Shown here piece after piece: positions 1-5,161 of a DNA stretch of 5,161 nucleotides (positions are counted from its first letter, which is position 1; the number at the start of each line of letters is the position of its first letter). A program made the translations under genes and the position numbers. The DNA comes from JAWOJF01 sp046481785 (GTDB lineage Bacteria; Bacteroidota; Ignavibacteria; Ignavibacteriales; Ignavibacteriaceae). The notes under the pieces are model-generated. The model saw nothing but the letters and a program-made list of their open reading frames with translations, was not told the DNA's origin and ran no database searches. Location: positions 1 through 5,161 of the forward strand of contig JAWOJF010000181.1 in the NCBI GenBank assembly GCA_046481785.1, read 5' to 3'.

Positions 1-2
1 TT

Positions 3-176
3 TTTGAAAGAAATGAAAATGGAAGTGTAGTTGCTAAAGATCTTTTAATGGGTACAGGCGTAGGCGCAAGGGTTTTCTTCCTGTATTTTCTTGTGAGAAT
101 GGATGTGGCATGGGCTTATGATGTAGAGGGTTTTACCAAACCAAAATTCTATCTGTCACTGGGTGCAGATTTTTAA
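3..176 (+). CDS. C-terminal fragment of an outer-membrane beta-barrel protein (5' end outside window)
   Basis: An open frame enters from the left edge and stops at the TAA at 174-176, giving the last 57 residues of a protein that starts upstream. The fragment alternates polar and hydrophobic residues (GTGVGARVFFLYFLVRMDVA, then PKFYLSLGADF) as in membrane beta-strands. It ends in a terminal phenylalanine, the signature recognised by the BAM machinery in outer-membrane barrels. The pattern of a GxGxR strand, an aromatic strand, RxDxAW and a final FYLSLGxDF resembles the last strands of Omp85/BamA-like surface antigens and of TolB-propeller proteins with a C-terminal barrel. The fragment cannot separate these families. 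No signal peptide or N-terminal domain is visible, and the function of the full protein is unknown from here. It converges with the FmdB-type gene at 349-621. Confidence 0.6.
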   Translation, partial: FERNENGSVVAKDLLMGTGVGARVFFLYFLVRMDVAWAYDVEGFTKPKFYLSLGADF

Positions 177-272
177 TTAAAGAGTTTGTGTGAAAGGTGG
201 AAAGTGCCGAATAATATGCATTAATCCCGGGCTTCAGAGAGTGTTGTAGAACTACAGTGAATAGTAGATTAT

Positions 273-314
273 TCCCCGCCTTCGCAAAGCCCGCCCCGTT
301 TGCGGGGGCGGGGA
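273..314 (+). repeat. GC-rich intergenic hairpin, possible terminator or palindromic repeat
   Basis: Bases 273-288 pair with 299-314 over 16 positions around a 10-nt loop. Two T-G wobbles (281/306 and 282/305) join an outer CCCCGCC/GGCGGGG arm to an inner CGCAAA/TTTGCG arm. An alternative perfect 8-bp stem is possible between 290-297 and 305-312. The wobbles become A/C mismatches in a minus-strand transcript, so the fold is stronger in the + transcript, that is, downstream of the barrel gene. No T-run follows directly; the nearest is about 20 nt on, at 333-339. It may terminate the + transcript or be a copy of a dispersed palindromic repeat. Its GC-richness stands out from the AT-rich surroundings. 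Confidence 0.65.
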
Positions 315-348
315 TTAATTGTGACTTTTGAGTTTTTTTATTTCATCT

Positions 349-621
349 CTACTTTTCCGTACTCTTCCCGGCCGGTTTGTTTTCCTTAGGTTTAGTCTCT
401 GTCTTAGTCTTTACCGGACTGCTTTTATTATTACCTGAGGTATTTTTATAATCTGTCTGGTAAAAACCGGTACCTTTAAAAATAGGCCCGGCACCTGCAC
501 CAATTAATCTTTTTACTAATCCTTTACATTGCGGACACACTTTAACGGGCTCAGCGCTCATTGTCTGGAAAAGTTCAAAAGTATAACCGCAGTTGGTACA
601 TTTATAATCGTAAGTTGGCAT
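349..621 (-). CDS. FmdB-family zinc ribbon protein
   Basis: This 90-residue protein begins MPTYDYKCTNCGYTFE and carries two CxxC pairs (C8/C11 and C29/C32) that would bind one zinc ion. That start, the VCPQC second knuckle and the following IGAGAGPIFKGTGFYQTDY segment (about 40-58) are the hallmarks of the FmdB/CxxC_CxxC_SSSS family. The rest (about 59-90) is a lysine-, threonine- and proline-rich tail with no fold in sight, typical of the variable end of this family. FmdB proteins are annotated as putative regulators after a gene near formamidase in Methylophilus; their real role is unsettled. The ATG at 619-621 is preceded by GAGGA only 3 nt away, a close but usable ribosome site. The gene stands alone, convergent with the barrel gene and divergent from the lipoprotein gene, so context adds no functional clue. 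Confidence 0.9.
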   Translation of the reverse strand: MPTYDYKCTNCGYTFELFQTMSAEPVKVCPQCKGLVKRLIGAGAGPIFKGTGFYQTDYKNTSGNNKSSPVKTKTETKPKENKPAGKSTEK

Positions 622-660
622 AATTCCTCAATAGTACATAAATATTTGATGCAGCAGCCC

Positions 661-690
661 AAATACCGGTTCATCGGAACCGGGATATTT
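661..690. repeat. Hairpin in the divergent intergenic region
   Basis: CCGGTTC at 666-672 pairs perfectly with GAACCGG at 677-683 around a 4-nt loop. Flanking AAAT (661-664) and ATTT (687-690) can extend the stem past a small internal loop. It lies 45-70 bases upstream of the FmdB-type start codon, so a minus-strand leader could carry it. It could be a 5'-UTR structure, a protein-binding palindrome or a relic of a repeat. No T-run follows on either strand. Confidence 0.55.
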
Positions 691-704
691 GCATTACTAA
701 TACG

Positions 705-747
705 AAACAAACCCAATCCCGCCTACCGGAATTGGGTTATATTGTTT
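705..747. repeat. Terminator-like hairpin with no adjacent gene end
   Basis: AACCCAAT at 710-717 pairs perfectly with ATTGGGTT at 731-738 around a 13-nt loop. Outside it AAACAA (705-710) complements TTGTTT (742-747), so a longer imperfect stem with a bulge is possible. Inside the loop, CCG (719-721) and CGG (727-729) can pair. The shape resembles an intrinsic terminator, but no gene visible to me ends here: the flanking genes diverge. It may be a leader structure or attenuator of one of them, a small dispersed repeat, or the mark of a short unannotated transcript. Confidence 0.55.
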
Positions 748-816
748 AAAATAATGAAAAATTAGAAAAATTTCTATAAATTATACCAGGTAAAAAATGG
801 AGTGGTGGGGTAATGT

Positions 817-843
817 AGTTTTGACAACATACTTTTCAAAACT
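817..843. promoter_or_regulatory. Operator-like inverted repeat and possible promoter upstream of the lipoprotein gene
   Basis: AGTTTTGA at 817-824 is an exact reverse complement of TCAAAACT at 836-843, with an 11-nt spacer. The half-sites are centred about 19 bp apart, close to two helical turns, as expected for a dimeric DNA-binding protein. The left arm overlaps a consensus TTGACA (821-826), a possible -35 box, but the matching -10 (TAATAC at 845-850, 18-bp spacer) is poor. TACTTTTC at 830-837 differs by one base from the Bacteroidota -7 consensus TAnnTTTG but lacks a well-placed upstream TTG. The site lies 45-71 bp before the start codon at 888. The inverted repeat is directly visible; the promoter call is tentative. 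Confidence 0.4.
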
Positions 844-887
844 CTAATACTCCGGTACTCCTTCATTTATACAGTAAGCAGGTTATT

Positions 888-1547
888 TTGAAAAAGCTAT
901 TAATTCCGTCATTACTTTTTTTACTGTTAAACGGGTGTTTAAATTTTATCCAGGATGTAAATTTATATCCTGATGGTTCTGGTAAAATGCGTATTCAATA
1001 CTGGATGTCTCTGCCTGATAATGAAAATGCTAAGGTTATAGAGAATGTGGGTATTTTTAATACTGACTCAATAAGGAGTGAGTTTTCCTCAGATTATACG
1101 ACGATTAAAAATATAGAGGTATATACTGATTCAACAGACAGCACAACTCATGCAATTGTAGAACTTACTTTCGTACATATAGACTCGCTTAATAAAACCA
1201 AAGCTTTTTCGGATGCTAATTTTTCTCTTAAGGATGGCGCTTCAGGACAGAAAATTTTTTCACAGTTTATAGCTCCAATTGCTACAGGATTCGGCATAGA
1301 CGGAAATGCATTTAAGGTTACTTATAAATATACCTTCTCCGGTGAGATAATTACCCACAATGCACAAACAATGGAAGACCGTACACTGGTATGGAATTAT
1401 ACCTTGTCAGAAATAGGCAGCGGAAAAACTATATCAGTAACTTTCCGTCCATATAAGTTAAAAGAAACTCCATACTGGATATATGTACTGTCTGGACTTG
1501 TTCTGCTTATAGTAGTTTTTTTCCTGTTCAGAAAAAGAAAAGATTAA
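888..1547 (+). CDS. Putative lipoprotein with C-terminal membrane anchor (LppM/DUF3153-like)
   Basis: This 219-residue protein opens with MKK, a hydrophobic stretch and a lipobox-like LLNGC with Cys17 as the likely lipidated residue. Asn at position -2 of the lipobox is unusual, so lipidation is probable rather than certain. Residues 18 to about 190 form a beta-rich, presumably periplasmic domain that begins with an NLYPDGSGK segment. One transmembrane helix follows (about W197-F214), and the protein ends RKRKD, which should stay in the cytoplasm. A lipidated Cys, a DGSG-containing beta domain and a terminal helix with a basic end resemble LppM/DUF3153-type lipoproteins, but I recognise the family only by architecture. 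The start is TTG at 888-890, with a weak AGG 5 nt upstream; no in-frame ATG before the hydrophobic stretch would keep the signal sequence. The kinase gene starts 72 bp downstream with no terminator between, so co-transcription is plausible. Confidence 0.75.
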   Translation: MKKLLIPSLLFLLLNGCLNFIQDVNLYPDGSGKMRIQYWMSLPDNENAKVIENVGIFNTDSIRSEFSSDYTTIKNIEVYTDSTDSTTHAIVELTFVHIDSLNKTKAFSDANFSLKDGASGQKIFSQFIAPIATGFGIDGNAFKVTYKYTFSGEIITHNAQTMEDRTLVWNYTLSEIGSGKTISVTFRPYKLKETPYWIYVLSGLVLLIVVFFLFRKRKD

Positions 1548-1619
1548 GTTTCCGGTAATTGAAGAATTATGGGAGATGGGATCTAATTAATTAAATTTAA
1601 TAATTTAGATGGGGAAGGA

Positions 1620-2792
1620 ATGCAGGTACAAAGTTTATCTGGTTTCCTGAGATCTACTGTGGGGAAATGGGCAGTTATATTTCTTCTGCTTACCATTATT
1701 GGGCTGGCTGCAACTATACAATCCTCAATTGTAATGATCCAAAAACAGCAGTTTGAGATTGCATATTCCAATAACCTTTTCTTTAATCTTTTTTACTGGT
1801 GGTTCTGGCTGGCGGTTATTCCGGTTATTACATACTTAAGTAACAAATTTGATTTTGGAAAAGGCAGGCTAACTTTAAGTATAGCTACACACATATCATC
1901 AATGCTGCTTATTGTTTTTATTCATCAGTTGTATACTTCTGTATGGTGCAATTATATTTTCGGAAATTACCTTTATATGCCTTTATTTCAAAAGCTAATC
2001 TGGCGTGTGGTAAACCTTGAGTGGATATTTGTGGATTTTGTTGTGTACTTCATTTTTGTTGTCGGACTATTTGCACTTGAATACCAGCGGAGGTCTAATG
2101 AAAATGAAAGAATAATTCTGCAGTTGGAAACAAAACTGGCACAGGCACAATTGCACGCATTAAAGATGCAGCTTCATCCCCACTTCCTTTTTAATACAAT
2201 GAATTCAATATCCACATTAATTCTGAAGGGAGAGATCCAAAAAGCCAATAAGATGCTGGTGATGTTCAGCGAATTTTTGCGTATAACACTTGAAGAAACC
2301 GGCAGCCAGAAAGTGCCGCTTGAAAAAGAACTGTTATTTATCGAAAAGTATCTTGAAGTTGAAAAAATCCGATTTCAGGATAAACTTACCGTTAATATGA
2401 ATATTCACCCTTCTACGCTAAGCATAATGGTACCTAATTTAATCCTACAGCCACTTATAGAGAATGCAGTTAAATATGCCATTGCTCCAAAAACTTCTGA
2501 CGGGCTTATAAGCATAAGCAGTAGTATAAGGAAAAATAGTCTGATGATCAGCATACAGGATAATGGACCCGGACTTAACGATGTCTCTTTAGAAAATTTG
2601 AACGGTGGCATTGGCTTAAAAAATACTAAAGAGAGATTACAGAAATTATACGGGGACGAAGCATCCATTAATCTTAATAATACCGGGAATGGCGGTTTAC
2701 TTATAACTTTACAAATACCTTTTGACAAAACAGATAACACCGGCGACAATTTATTCATTGAGAATAATATTGTACCTGCATACCAGTCATGA
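1620..2792 (+). CDS. LytS/YehU-type sensor histidine kinase
   Basis: This 390-residue inner-membrane kinase has four likely transmembrane helices (about 17-35, 53-74, 84-105 and 133-154) with short loops and no large periplasmic sensor. A charged, probably coiled-coil linker follows (about 155-184), then the His_kinase domain of PF06580 with LHPHFLFNTMN at 185-195; His188 is the expected phospho-acceptor. The ATPase domain shows an N-box LQPLIENAVKYA (Asn282), a G1 box DNGPG (314-318) and a G2 box GGIGLKNTKERL (329-340), so all catalytic parts look intact. A tail of about 20 residues after the ATPase has no recognisable motif. AAGGA directly abuts the ATG, while GGGGA a few bases earlier gives better spacing. 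The gene overlaps its regulator by four bases (ATGA), indicating translational coupling. The signal sensed is unknown; the helices may sense a membrane or cell-envelope state. Confidence 0.93.
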   Translation: MQVQSLSGFLRSTVGKWAVIFLLLTIIGLAATIQSSIVMIQKQQFEIAYSNNLFFNLFYWWFWLAVIPVITYLSNKFDFGKGRLTLSIATHISSMLLIVFIHQLYTSVWCNYIFGNYLYMPLFQKLIWRVVNLEWIFVDFVVYFIFVVGLFALEYQRRSNENERIILQLETKLAQAQLHALKMQLHPHFLFNTMNSISTLILKGEIQKANKMLVMFSEFLRITLEETGSQKVPLEKELLFIEKYLEVEKIRFQDKLTVNMNIHPSTLSIMVPNLILQPLIENAVKYAIAPKTSDGLISISSSIRKNSLMISIQDNGPGLNDVSLENLNGGIGLKNTKERLQKLYGDEASINLNNTGNGGLLITLQIPFDKTDNTGDNLFIENNIVPAYQS

Positions 2793-3571
2793 AAATCAGA
2801 ACGATAATAGTTGATGATGAACCTCTTGCAAGAGAGGGAATTAAACTAAGACTTGCCGAGGATAAAGACATATGCCTGGTGGGTGAATACGGGAATGGCA
2901 CAGATGCTGTTAAAGCCATTAACAATAATCACCCTGACCTTGTTTTTCTCGATATACAAATACCCGGTATGGATGGTTTTGAAGTGATTGAAAGAATTAC
3001 TGTAAGTCCAATTCCTTTTATCATCTTTGTTACAGCCTATGACAAATATGCTATAAAAGCATTTGAGGTTCGCGCCCTTGATTACCTGCTAAAGCCAATA
3101 AATGATACCAGGTTTACCGGTTCACTGGTAAGAGCTAAAGAAGAAATTCAAAATAATGCACTTAGCACTTTTGAGAAAAAAATAAAATCTTTAATTACCG
3201 CTAAAGATATTTCTTCTGATAAAATAACAAGTAAAAAAATAGAGAGAATTGCTGTTAAATCTAAAGCGGGTTATTCCCTGCTAAATGTGGAAGAAATTGA
3301 ATGGATAGAAGCAGCCGGTGATTATGTATATCTGCACTGCCGCAGTAAAAAACACTTACATCGTGAAACCATGAGCAATATTGAAGAAAGTTTAAGCTCT
3401 TCTGATTTTTTAAGAATTCACCGTTCTGTAATTGTTAATATGAACAAGGTAAAAGAGATTCAGGCTGAAGCTCATGGTGATTATTACGTTTACCTTTTAA
3501 GCGGTTCAAAAGTTAAATTAAGCAGAAACTATAAAGAAAAGTTTTTATCTGTACTTAAAATAGCCCTATAA
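2789..3571 (+). CDS. LytTR-family response regulator (AgrA/AlgR/LytR type)
   Basis: This 260-residue regulator has an N-terminal receiver domain (about 3-120). It shows the acidic pair Asp9-Asp10, the phospho-acceptor Asp55 in FLDIQIPG, Thr82 in VTAYDKYA and Lys102 in LLKPI, a full set of active-site residues. A linker of roughly 30-40 residues leads to a LytTR DNA-binding domain (about 150-257). Its family signatures are the IEWIEAAGDYVYLH segment, FLRIHRSVIVNMNKV and the late KVKLSRNYKEKF. LytTR proteins bind direct repeats of a roughly 9-bp site and usually activate transcription. The start ATG overlaps the kinase stop as ATGA, so the two are one operon and almost certainly one phosphorelay. 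The targets are unknown. A terminator-like hairpin begins within the stop codon, so the operon probably ends here. Confidence 0.95.
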   Translation: MKIRTIIVDDEPLAREGIKLRLAEDKDICLVGEYGNGTDAVKAINNNHPDLVFLDIQIPGMDGFEVIERITVSPIPFIIFVTAYDKYAIKAFEVRALDYLLKPINDTRFTGSLVRAKEEIQNNALSTFEKKIKSLITAKDISSDKITSKKIERIAVKSKAGYSLLNVEEIEWIEAAGDYVYLHCRSKKHLHRETMSNIEESLSSSDFLRIHRSVIVNMNKVKEIQAEAHGDYYVYLLSGSKVKLSRNYKEKFLSVLKIAL

Positions 3572-3595
3572 TAACTGAGTTATTATTTTTATTTA
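3569..3595 (+). terminator. Intrinsic terminator after the response regulator (stop codon inside the stem)
   Basis: TAATAAC (3569-3575) pairs perfectly with GTTATTA (3579-3585) around a 3-nt loop, followed by five Ts, an A and three more Ts (3586-3594). The stem begins with the TAA stop codon itself. The stem is A/U-rich and weak, so termination may be partial. A second small hairpin (3609-3625) follows and may help. Confidence 0.5.
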
Positions 3596-3608
3596 GGTTA
3601 GCGCTTTC

Positions 3609-3625
3609 AGGCAGTAAACCTGCCT
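3609..3625. repeat. Small intergenic hairpin AGGCAG/CTGCCT
   Basis: AGGCAG (3609-3614) pairs with CTGCCT (3620-3625) around a 5-nt loop. A pyrimidine-rich stretch follows to about 3656, richer in C than the flanks. It lies after the regulator's terminator and upstream of the esterase promoter. It may support termination or belong to a degenerate repeat; nothing here points to a gene. Confidence 0.35.
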
Positions 3626-3680
3626 CCGTTTCATCCTTCACTTTCTCCATCCCGCCGCATTATACAGTAACCATAACGAA

Positions 3681-3717
3681 TTTAAATAACATATACATCC
3701 GTCTATAATTATGTTTG
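3681..3717 (+). promoter_or_regulatory. Likely promoter of the secreted esterase gene
   Basis: A perfect TATAAT (3704-3709) sits 17 bp after TTTAAA (3681-3686, four of six matches to the -35 consensus). TATGTTTG (3710-3717) directly follows and fits the Bacteroidota -7 consensus TAnnTTTG exactly, although no TTG is seen at the expected -33 distance. The two readings would start transcription within a few bases of each other, about 30 bases before the ATG at 3755. The site indicates that the esterase is transcribed separately from the kinase-regulator operon. Confidence 0.5.
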
Positions 3718-3754
3718 ATCATCATCTATAAACAAAACCCAGGGGTTAACAGAT

Positions 3755-4873
3755 ATGAACAAATTTAAAGTTTCCGCTTTTATTTTTTTATTTATTATAA
3801 GTGGAATTACTTATGCACAAACAAAAACAATTCAGCATGATGGTACAGCAAGAAGTTACATGGTACATCTGCCGCCTAACTATAATGCAGATTCTGCTCA
3901 CGCTCTGATATTAATTTTCCACGGATGGACCCATACACCTGTTTTAACTGAAACTCATACAAAAATGAGCATAAAAGCGGATAGCTGCGGTTTTATTGCT
4001 GTATATCCTGCAGGTATAATAGGCTCAAACAAAGAGTGGAATGAAAACGATCAGTATACTGTTGATGATGTTGGTTTTATTAAAGAACTGATTGATACTT
4101 TAATACAGGATTACTCAGTTGATACCTTAAAAATATATGCAAGCGGTTTTTCAGATGGTGCCGGAATGGCCTACCGGATAGCATATGAACTTCCGGGTAA
4201 GATTGCAGCAGTAGCAGCCATAGCCGGGTCATTACCAGGTACAAACTACAATCCGCAGCGTGCTACTCCAACTATTAATTTTCATGCAAAAAATGATCCA
4301 TATACTTCATATTCAACTATGGGGACAATAATTGATTATTGGAAAACTTTAAATACAAGCGTAACTGATGCAGATACTTTTTTTGTTAATGACGGCGCTG
4401 TTGGAGTTAAATGGGAAGGAGACAATGGAACGGAATTTATTCTTTATTCTACCAATATTGGCGGGCATTCATGGCCGGGCGGTAATCCTTCATTTCATAC
4501 ACCATCCCAGGCTATTTCAGCTTGCGATCTGTTATGGGATTTCTTTTGCGCACATCCGCTAAAGCAGTCAGCTACCGGTGTGGTTGAAAATAATTCTGAT
4601 CCGGGAAAGTCGGGCTATCTGTTATACCAAAATTATCCCAATCCGTTTAATCCATCTACTTCTATATCGTTTAGTTTGCCTGAAAATAGCTTTGTTACAT
4701 TAAAGGTATATAATTTATTAGGCCAGGAAGTAGCAGCACTGATAAATGAAGTATTGGAAAGAGGAGTTCACTCGGTTAATCTGGATATGAGTAACCAGCC
4801 TTCCGGAATATATTTGTACACCATCTCAAGCGGAAATTTTAGCAGTTCCAAAAAATTGCTTCTGCTGAAATAA
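3755..4873 (+). CDS. Secreted alpha/beta-hydrolase esterase (PHB depolymerase/LpqC, CE1-like) with type IX secretion sorting domain
   Basis: The protein has 372 residues. Residues 1-21 are a signal peptide (MNKFK, a hydrophobic core, TYA then Q22). The catalytic domain (about 24-268) shows LILIFHGW (51-58) at the oxyanion-hole position, the nucleophile elbow GFSDG with Ser133, HAKNDPYTSY with Asp181 as the likely acid, and GGHSWPGG with His238, a complete Ser-Asp-His triad. The closing ACDLLWDFFCAHP matches the end of LpqC/poly(3-hydroxybutyrate) depolymerase-like esterases (COG3509), which share the CE1 fold with feruloyl and acetyl-xylan esterases. The substrate is not determinable here: plant-polymer esters or polyesters are both possible. 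A linker (about 269-288) leads to a type IX sorting domain (289-372) with YPNPFNP at 294-300, PSGIYLYTI near 349-357 and a basic end. The protein should cross the outer membrane and be released or surface-attached. The ribosome site is AGGGG, 9 nt before the ATG. Confidence 0.92.
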   Translation: MNKFKVSAFIFLFIISGITYAQTKTIQHDGTARSYMVHLPPNYNADSAHALILIFHGWTHTPVLTETHTKMSIKADSCGFIAVYPAGIIGSNKEWNENDQYTVDDVGFIKELIDTLIQDYSVDTLKIYASGFSDGAGMAYRIAYELPGKIAAVAAIAGSLPGTNYNPQRATPTINFHAKNDPYTSYSTMGTIIDYWKTLNTSVTDADTFFVNDGAVGVKWEGDNGTEFILYSTNIGGHSWPGGNPSFHTPSQAISACDLLWDFFCAHPLKQSATGVVENNSDPGKSGYLLYQNYPNPFNPSTSISFSLPENSFVTLKVYNLLGQEVAALINEVLERGVHSVNLDMSNQPSGIYLYTISSGNFSSSKKLLLLK

Positions 4874-4879
4874 AAAAGA

Positions 4880-4950
4880 TATACCAATCCTCCTTGGCTA
4901 TCTCTCCGGGAAGACACTTAATCTGTGTCTCCCTTTTTTCTTTTGGTATA
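4880..4950 (+). terminator. Strong intrinsic terminator after the esterase, nested in a wider palindrome
   Basis: AGACAC (4912-4917) pairs with GTGTCT (4925-4930). GGG (4908-4910) and CCC (4931-4933) extend the stem past a one-base bulge, and six Ts follow (4934-4939), then C and TTTT: a textbook terminator 35 bases after the stop codon. It is enclosed by a perfect 8-bp inverted repeat, TATACCAA (4880-4887) and TTGGTATA (4943-4950). The left outer arm can also fold locally with TTGG at 4894-4897. Confidence 0.85.
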
Positions 4951-5096
4951 AACCTTTCTATGCTGAGAAAAAAGTGCTGAGTAGCTTACAAATAAAAAAA
5001 TTCTAACTGTTTTCGGCTCATTTCATATGTTACATTATCCATATCTGTCCAAAATAATAATTTGTTTCGCAAATATTGAGATTACCTATATATATA

Positions 5097-5161
5097 AACA
5101 TAACGTCCCTGACGGGACTTAAAACAGCAATATATATTATACCTTAACATATAGTTACCTG
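5097..5161. repeat. Repeat units around a GTCCCTGACGGGAC palindrome; second unit cut by the window edge
   Basis: AACATA (5097-5102) precedes GTCCCTGACGGGAC (5105-5118), in which GTCCC and GGGAC form a 5-bp stem with a TGAC loop. A second AACATA (5146-5151), followed by TAGTTACCTG up to the last base, aligns with the first as AACATA-nn-GT-n-CCTG, with a period of about 49 bp. From memory, palindromes of this form next to TATAAACAT-like sequence are dispersed in intergenic DNA of Bacteroidota and Ignavibacteria; I cannot check copy number here. The AT-rich stretch before it (4951-5096) shows no gene or clear structure. Confidence 0.5.

Noticed and set aside
245..256. Short palindrome TGTAGAACTACA
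   Set aside because: Only 5-bp arms with a 2-nt spacer, too short to tell from chance; no related copy seen nearby.
529..765. Open frame of 78 codons on the + strand
   Set aside because: It overlaps the FmdB-type gene in antisense and runs through two intergenic hairpins. The product has no recognisable domain or good ribosome site.
1548..1619. Terminator or promoter between the lipoprotein and kinase genes
   Set aside because: The gap is very AT-rich and contains TTAATTAA-like palindromes, but no stem followed by a T-run and no convincing -35/-10 pair.
1583..1771. Open frame of 62 codons on the - strand
   Set aside because: It lies antisense to the start of the histidine kinase, whose motifs and membrane helices confirm the other strand.
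2405..2758. Open frame of 117 codons on the - strand
   Set aside because: It is antisense to the kinase ATPase domain, where the N, G1 and G2 boxes are intact. Its translation looks like low-complexity shadow sequence.
4368..4562. Open frame of 64 codons on the + strand
   Set aside because: It is out of frame within the esterase gene, across the catalytic His region, which is clearly coded in the main frame.
5097..5161. Start of a CRISPR array
   Set aside because: Only two imperfect units at about 49-bp spacing share short blocks. There is no constant 24-40 bp repeat with unique spacers, and no cas gene is in view.

Overview
The window is AT-rich, densely coded bacterial DNA. It most likely comes from the Bacteroidota/Ignavibacteriota-Chlorobiota side of the tree. 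The best evidence is the C-terminal tail of the gene at 3755-4873: a YPNPFNP motif, an immunoglobulin-like strand pattern and a short basic end. This is the sorting domain of proteins secreted by the type IX (Por) system in that group, and the YPNPFNPST form is especially common in Ignavibacteria. A GTCCCTGACGGGAC repeat unit near the right edge and a 4-TM LytS-type kinase with a LytTR regulator fit the same origin. The lineage is inferred from sequence style, not from a search.

Layout, left to right. Bases 3-176 are the 3' end of an outer-membrane beta-barrel gene on the + strand. It converges on a small FmdB-type zinc-ribbon gene (349-621, - strand), and a strong GC-rich hairpin (273-314) lies between them. 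The divergent gap 622-887 holds two further hairpins and an 8-bp inverted repeat that looks like an operator. Next come three + strand genes. The first (888-1547) encodes a putative lipoprotein that also has a C-terminal membrane anchor. The second and third (1620-2792 and 2789-3571) encode a membrane histidine kinase and its LytTR response regulator, joined by an ATGA overlap. A weak hairpin terminator follows the regulator. The last gene (3755-4873) has its own promoter-like sequence and encodes a secreted esterase of the PHB depolymerase/feruloyl esterase (LpqC, CE1-like) type. It ends in a strong terminator, and the right edge carries repeat-like sequence.

How the parts may work together. 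Kinase and regulator are almost certainly one signalling pair. The lipoprotein gene lies 72 bp upstream with no visible terminator between, so it may be co-transcribed and could act at the same membrane, but nothing in the sequence proves this. The esterase is a possible target of the regulator only by proximity. I see no CRISPR array, tRNA, rRNA, transposase, phage gene or defence system. Most of the content is ordinary for this group. The intergenic palindromes and repeats are the parts least explained by known genes.
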